The position numbers and the translations under genes are program-made. From contig CAIYTJ010000284.1 in assembly GCA_903929065.1 (NCBI GenBank), forward strand, positions 1 to 7,295: a DNA stretch of 7,295 nt. The letters run 5' to 3'. The notes beneath the pieces were generated by a model. It ran no database searches and was not told the DNA's origin. It saw only the letters and a program-made list of their open reading frames with translations. How positions within the stretch are numbered: position 1 is the first letter of the stretch; the number at the start of each line of letters is the position of its first letter. Source of the stretch: an uncultured Bacteroidales bacterium (lineage in GTDB: Bacteria > Bacteroidota > Bacteroidia > Bacteroidales > Paludibacteraceae). This document shows positions 6,396 to 7,295 of this stretch, piece after piece.

Positions 6396-7295
6396 TTAAT
6401 ATCCCCATTTCAGATAGACTGAACCCCATGTAAATCCTGCTCCAAAAGCAGTAAGAATAATGTTGTCGCCTTTCTTGAATTTCTTTTCCCACTCCCACAT
6501 ACCGAGAGGAATACTTGCAGCTGATGTATTTCCGAAATGATCTATATTGATAACCACTTTTTCATATTCAACTTTCGTGCGTTGAACCACAGCATCGATT
6601 ATTCTGAGATTTGCCTGATGTGGAATAAGCCACGCCACGTCTTCGTTTGTCAGGTTGTTTTTGTCCATTATGTCAGCTGAAACTTCTGCCATATTGGTAA
6701 CAGCATATTTATAAACAGCCGTACCTTCCTGATATGTGTAATGCATTCCTTTTTCAACTGTTTCAAGAGTTGTGGGAATGGCAGAACCGCCGGCTTTTAC
6801 ATGCAAGTGTTTGTAGCCTACTCCGTCAGTATAAATTAGCGAATCCATAACTCCATAGTTTTCAGTTGTGGGTTCAAGAAGAACAACAGCAGCGCCATCT
6901 CCGAAAAGTGGTGCAGTAGTTCTGTCGGTATAATCGGTAATCGACGACATTTTTTCTGCGCCCAGTACCAATACTTTTTTGTATTTTCCGGATTCAATAA
7001 AACTGGCTGCAGTTGTTAAGGCCACAATAAATCCGGAACATGCTGCCTGCAGGTCAAATGCTAAAGCATTTTTAATTCCAACTTTTTCAGCTGCCATTGA
7101 CGCACAAGATGGATAAATGTGATCGGGAGTTGTTGTTCCGCAAATTATCAGATCTATTTCTTCAGGTTTGGTTCCTGTTTTTGAAAATAGATTTTCAATA
7201 GCTTTTGCAGCCATAAATGAAGTTCCTGTGTTTTCTTCTTTCAGAATTCTTCTTTCTTTAATGCCAACGCGAGTGGTTATCCATTCATCGTTGGT
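6396..7295 (-). CDS. fabH: Beta-ketoacyl-ACP synthase III (FabH), 5' end outside the window
   Basis: FabH starts type II fatty-acid synthesis in the cytoplasm by condensing an acyl-CoA primer with malonyl-ACP. The visible part is 299 codons. The frame stays open to the window edge, and its first residues (TNDEWITTRVGIKERRI) are the conserved FabH N-terminal motif, so the Met at 7214 is internal and not the start. About 30-35 N-terminal residues are missing compared with the usual length near 330. The full catalytic triad is present: Cys in QAACSGF (codon 7040-7038), His in LIPHQANLRI (6620-6618) and Asn in HFGNTSAAS (6530-6528). The His-Asn spacing of 30 residues is the same as in E. coli FabH (His244, Asn274). 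FGDGAAVVLLEP and the C-terminal FGAGFTWGSVYLKW also fit. It is convergent with the plus-strand operon, and the hairpin just past its stop suggests it is the last gene of its own transcript. It appears intact. Confidence 0.96.
   Translation of the reverse strand, partial: TNDEWITTRVGIKERRILKEENTGTSFMAAKAIENLFSKTGTKPEEIDLIICGTTTPDHIYPSCASMAAEKVGIKNALAFDLQAACSGFIVALTTAASFIESGKYKKVLVLGAEKMSSITDYTDRTTAPLFGDGAAVVLLEPTTENYGVMDSLIYTDGVGYKHLHVKAGGSAIPTTLETVEKGMHYTYQEGTAVYKYAVTNMAEVSADIMDKNNLTNEDVAWLIPHQANLRIIDAVVQRTKVEYEKVVINIDHFGNTSAASIPLGMWEWEKKFKKGDNIILTAFGAGFTWGSVYLKWGY

Noticed and set aside
7212..7214. ATG at 7214 as the start of fabH
   Set aside because: The frame is open upstream to the window edge, and the 27 extra codons encode the conserved FabH motif TNDEWI...GIKERRI.

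Overview
The window looks like chromosomal DNA of a member of the Bacteroidota, probably Bacteroidales-like. It carries a Bacteroidota-type TonB-dependent receptor with an N-terminal carboxypeptidase-regulatory-like domain, two lipoproteins built from domains common in this phylum (DUF5689; choice-of-anchor J plus DUF6359), A/T-rich leaders without Shine-Dalgarno sequences, and TAA as the stop of every intact gene. The genus cannot be fixed from the sequence.

Layout: positions 1-173 hold a tandem array of a roughly 43-bp unit with a perfect 9-bp inverted repeat at its core. There are two identical copies, one diverged copy and one decayed copy, and the array may continue to the left. Positions 174-556 are AT-rich intergenic DNA with only a weak promoter candidate. 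Next comes a plus-strand cluster of three genes spaced 25-29 bp apart, apparently one operon: the receptor (557-3292), a DUF5689 lipoprotein (3322-4341) and a 638-residue lipoprotein with three choice-of-anchor J repeats and one DUF6359 domain (4367-6283). Two back-to-back hairpins (6296-6338 and 6344-6375) separate this operon from a convergent minus-strand fabH (beta-ketoacyl-ACP synthase III), which runs off the right edge of the window.

The main oddity is a single in-frame TAG at 2234-2236 that splits an otherwise intact 911-codon receptor into an N-terminal part (signal peptide, regulatory domain, plug, first half of the barrel) and a C-terminal barrel part in the same frame. It may be a recent nonsense mutation, a sequencing error or, less likely, a recoded codon.

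The three operon products would sit together at the outer membrane: a barrel for active import and two lipoproteins that could be surface-exposed. No SusD homologue lies between them, so this is not a standard SusC/SusD pair. The substrate is unknown. FabH is a housekeeping fatty-acid synthesis enzyme and appears to be only a neighbour.
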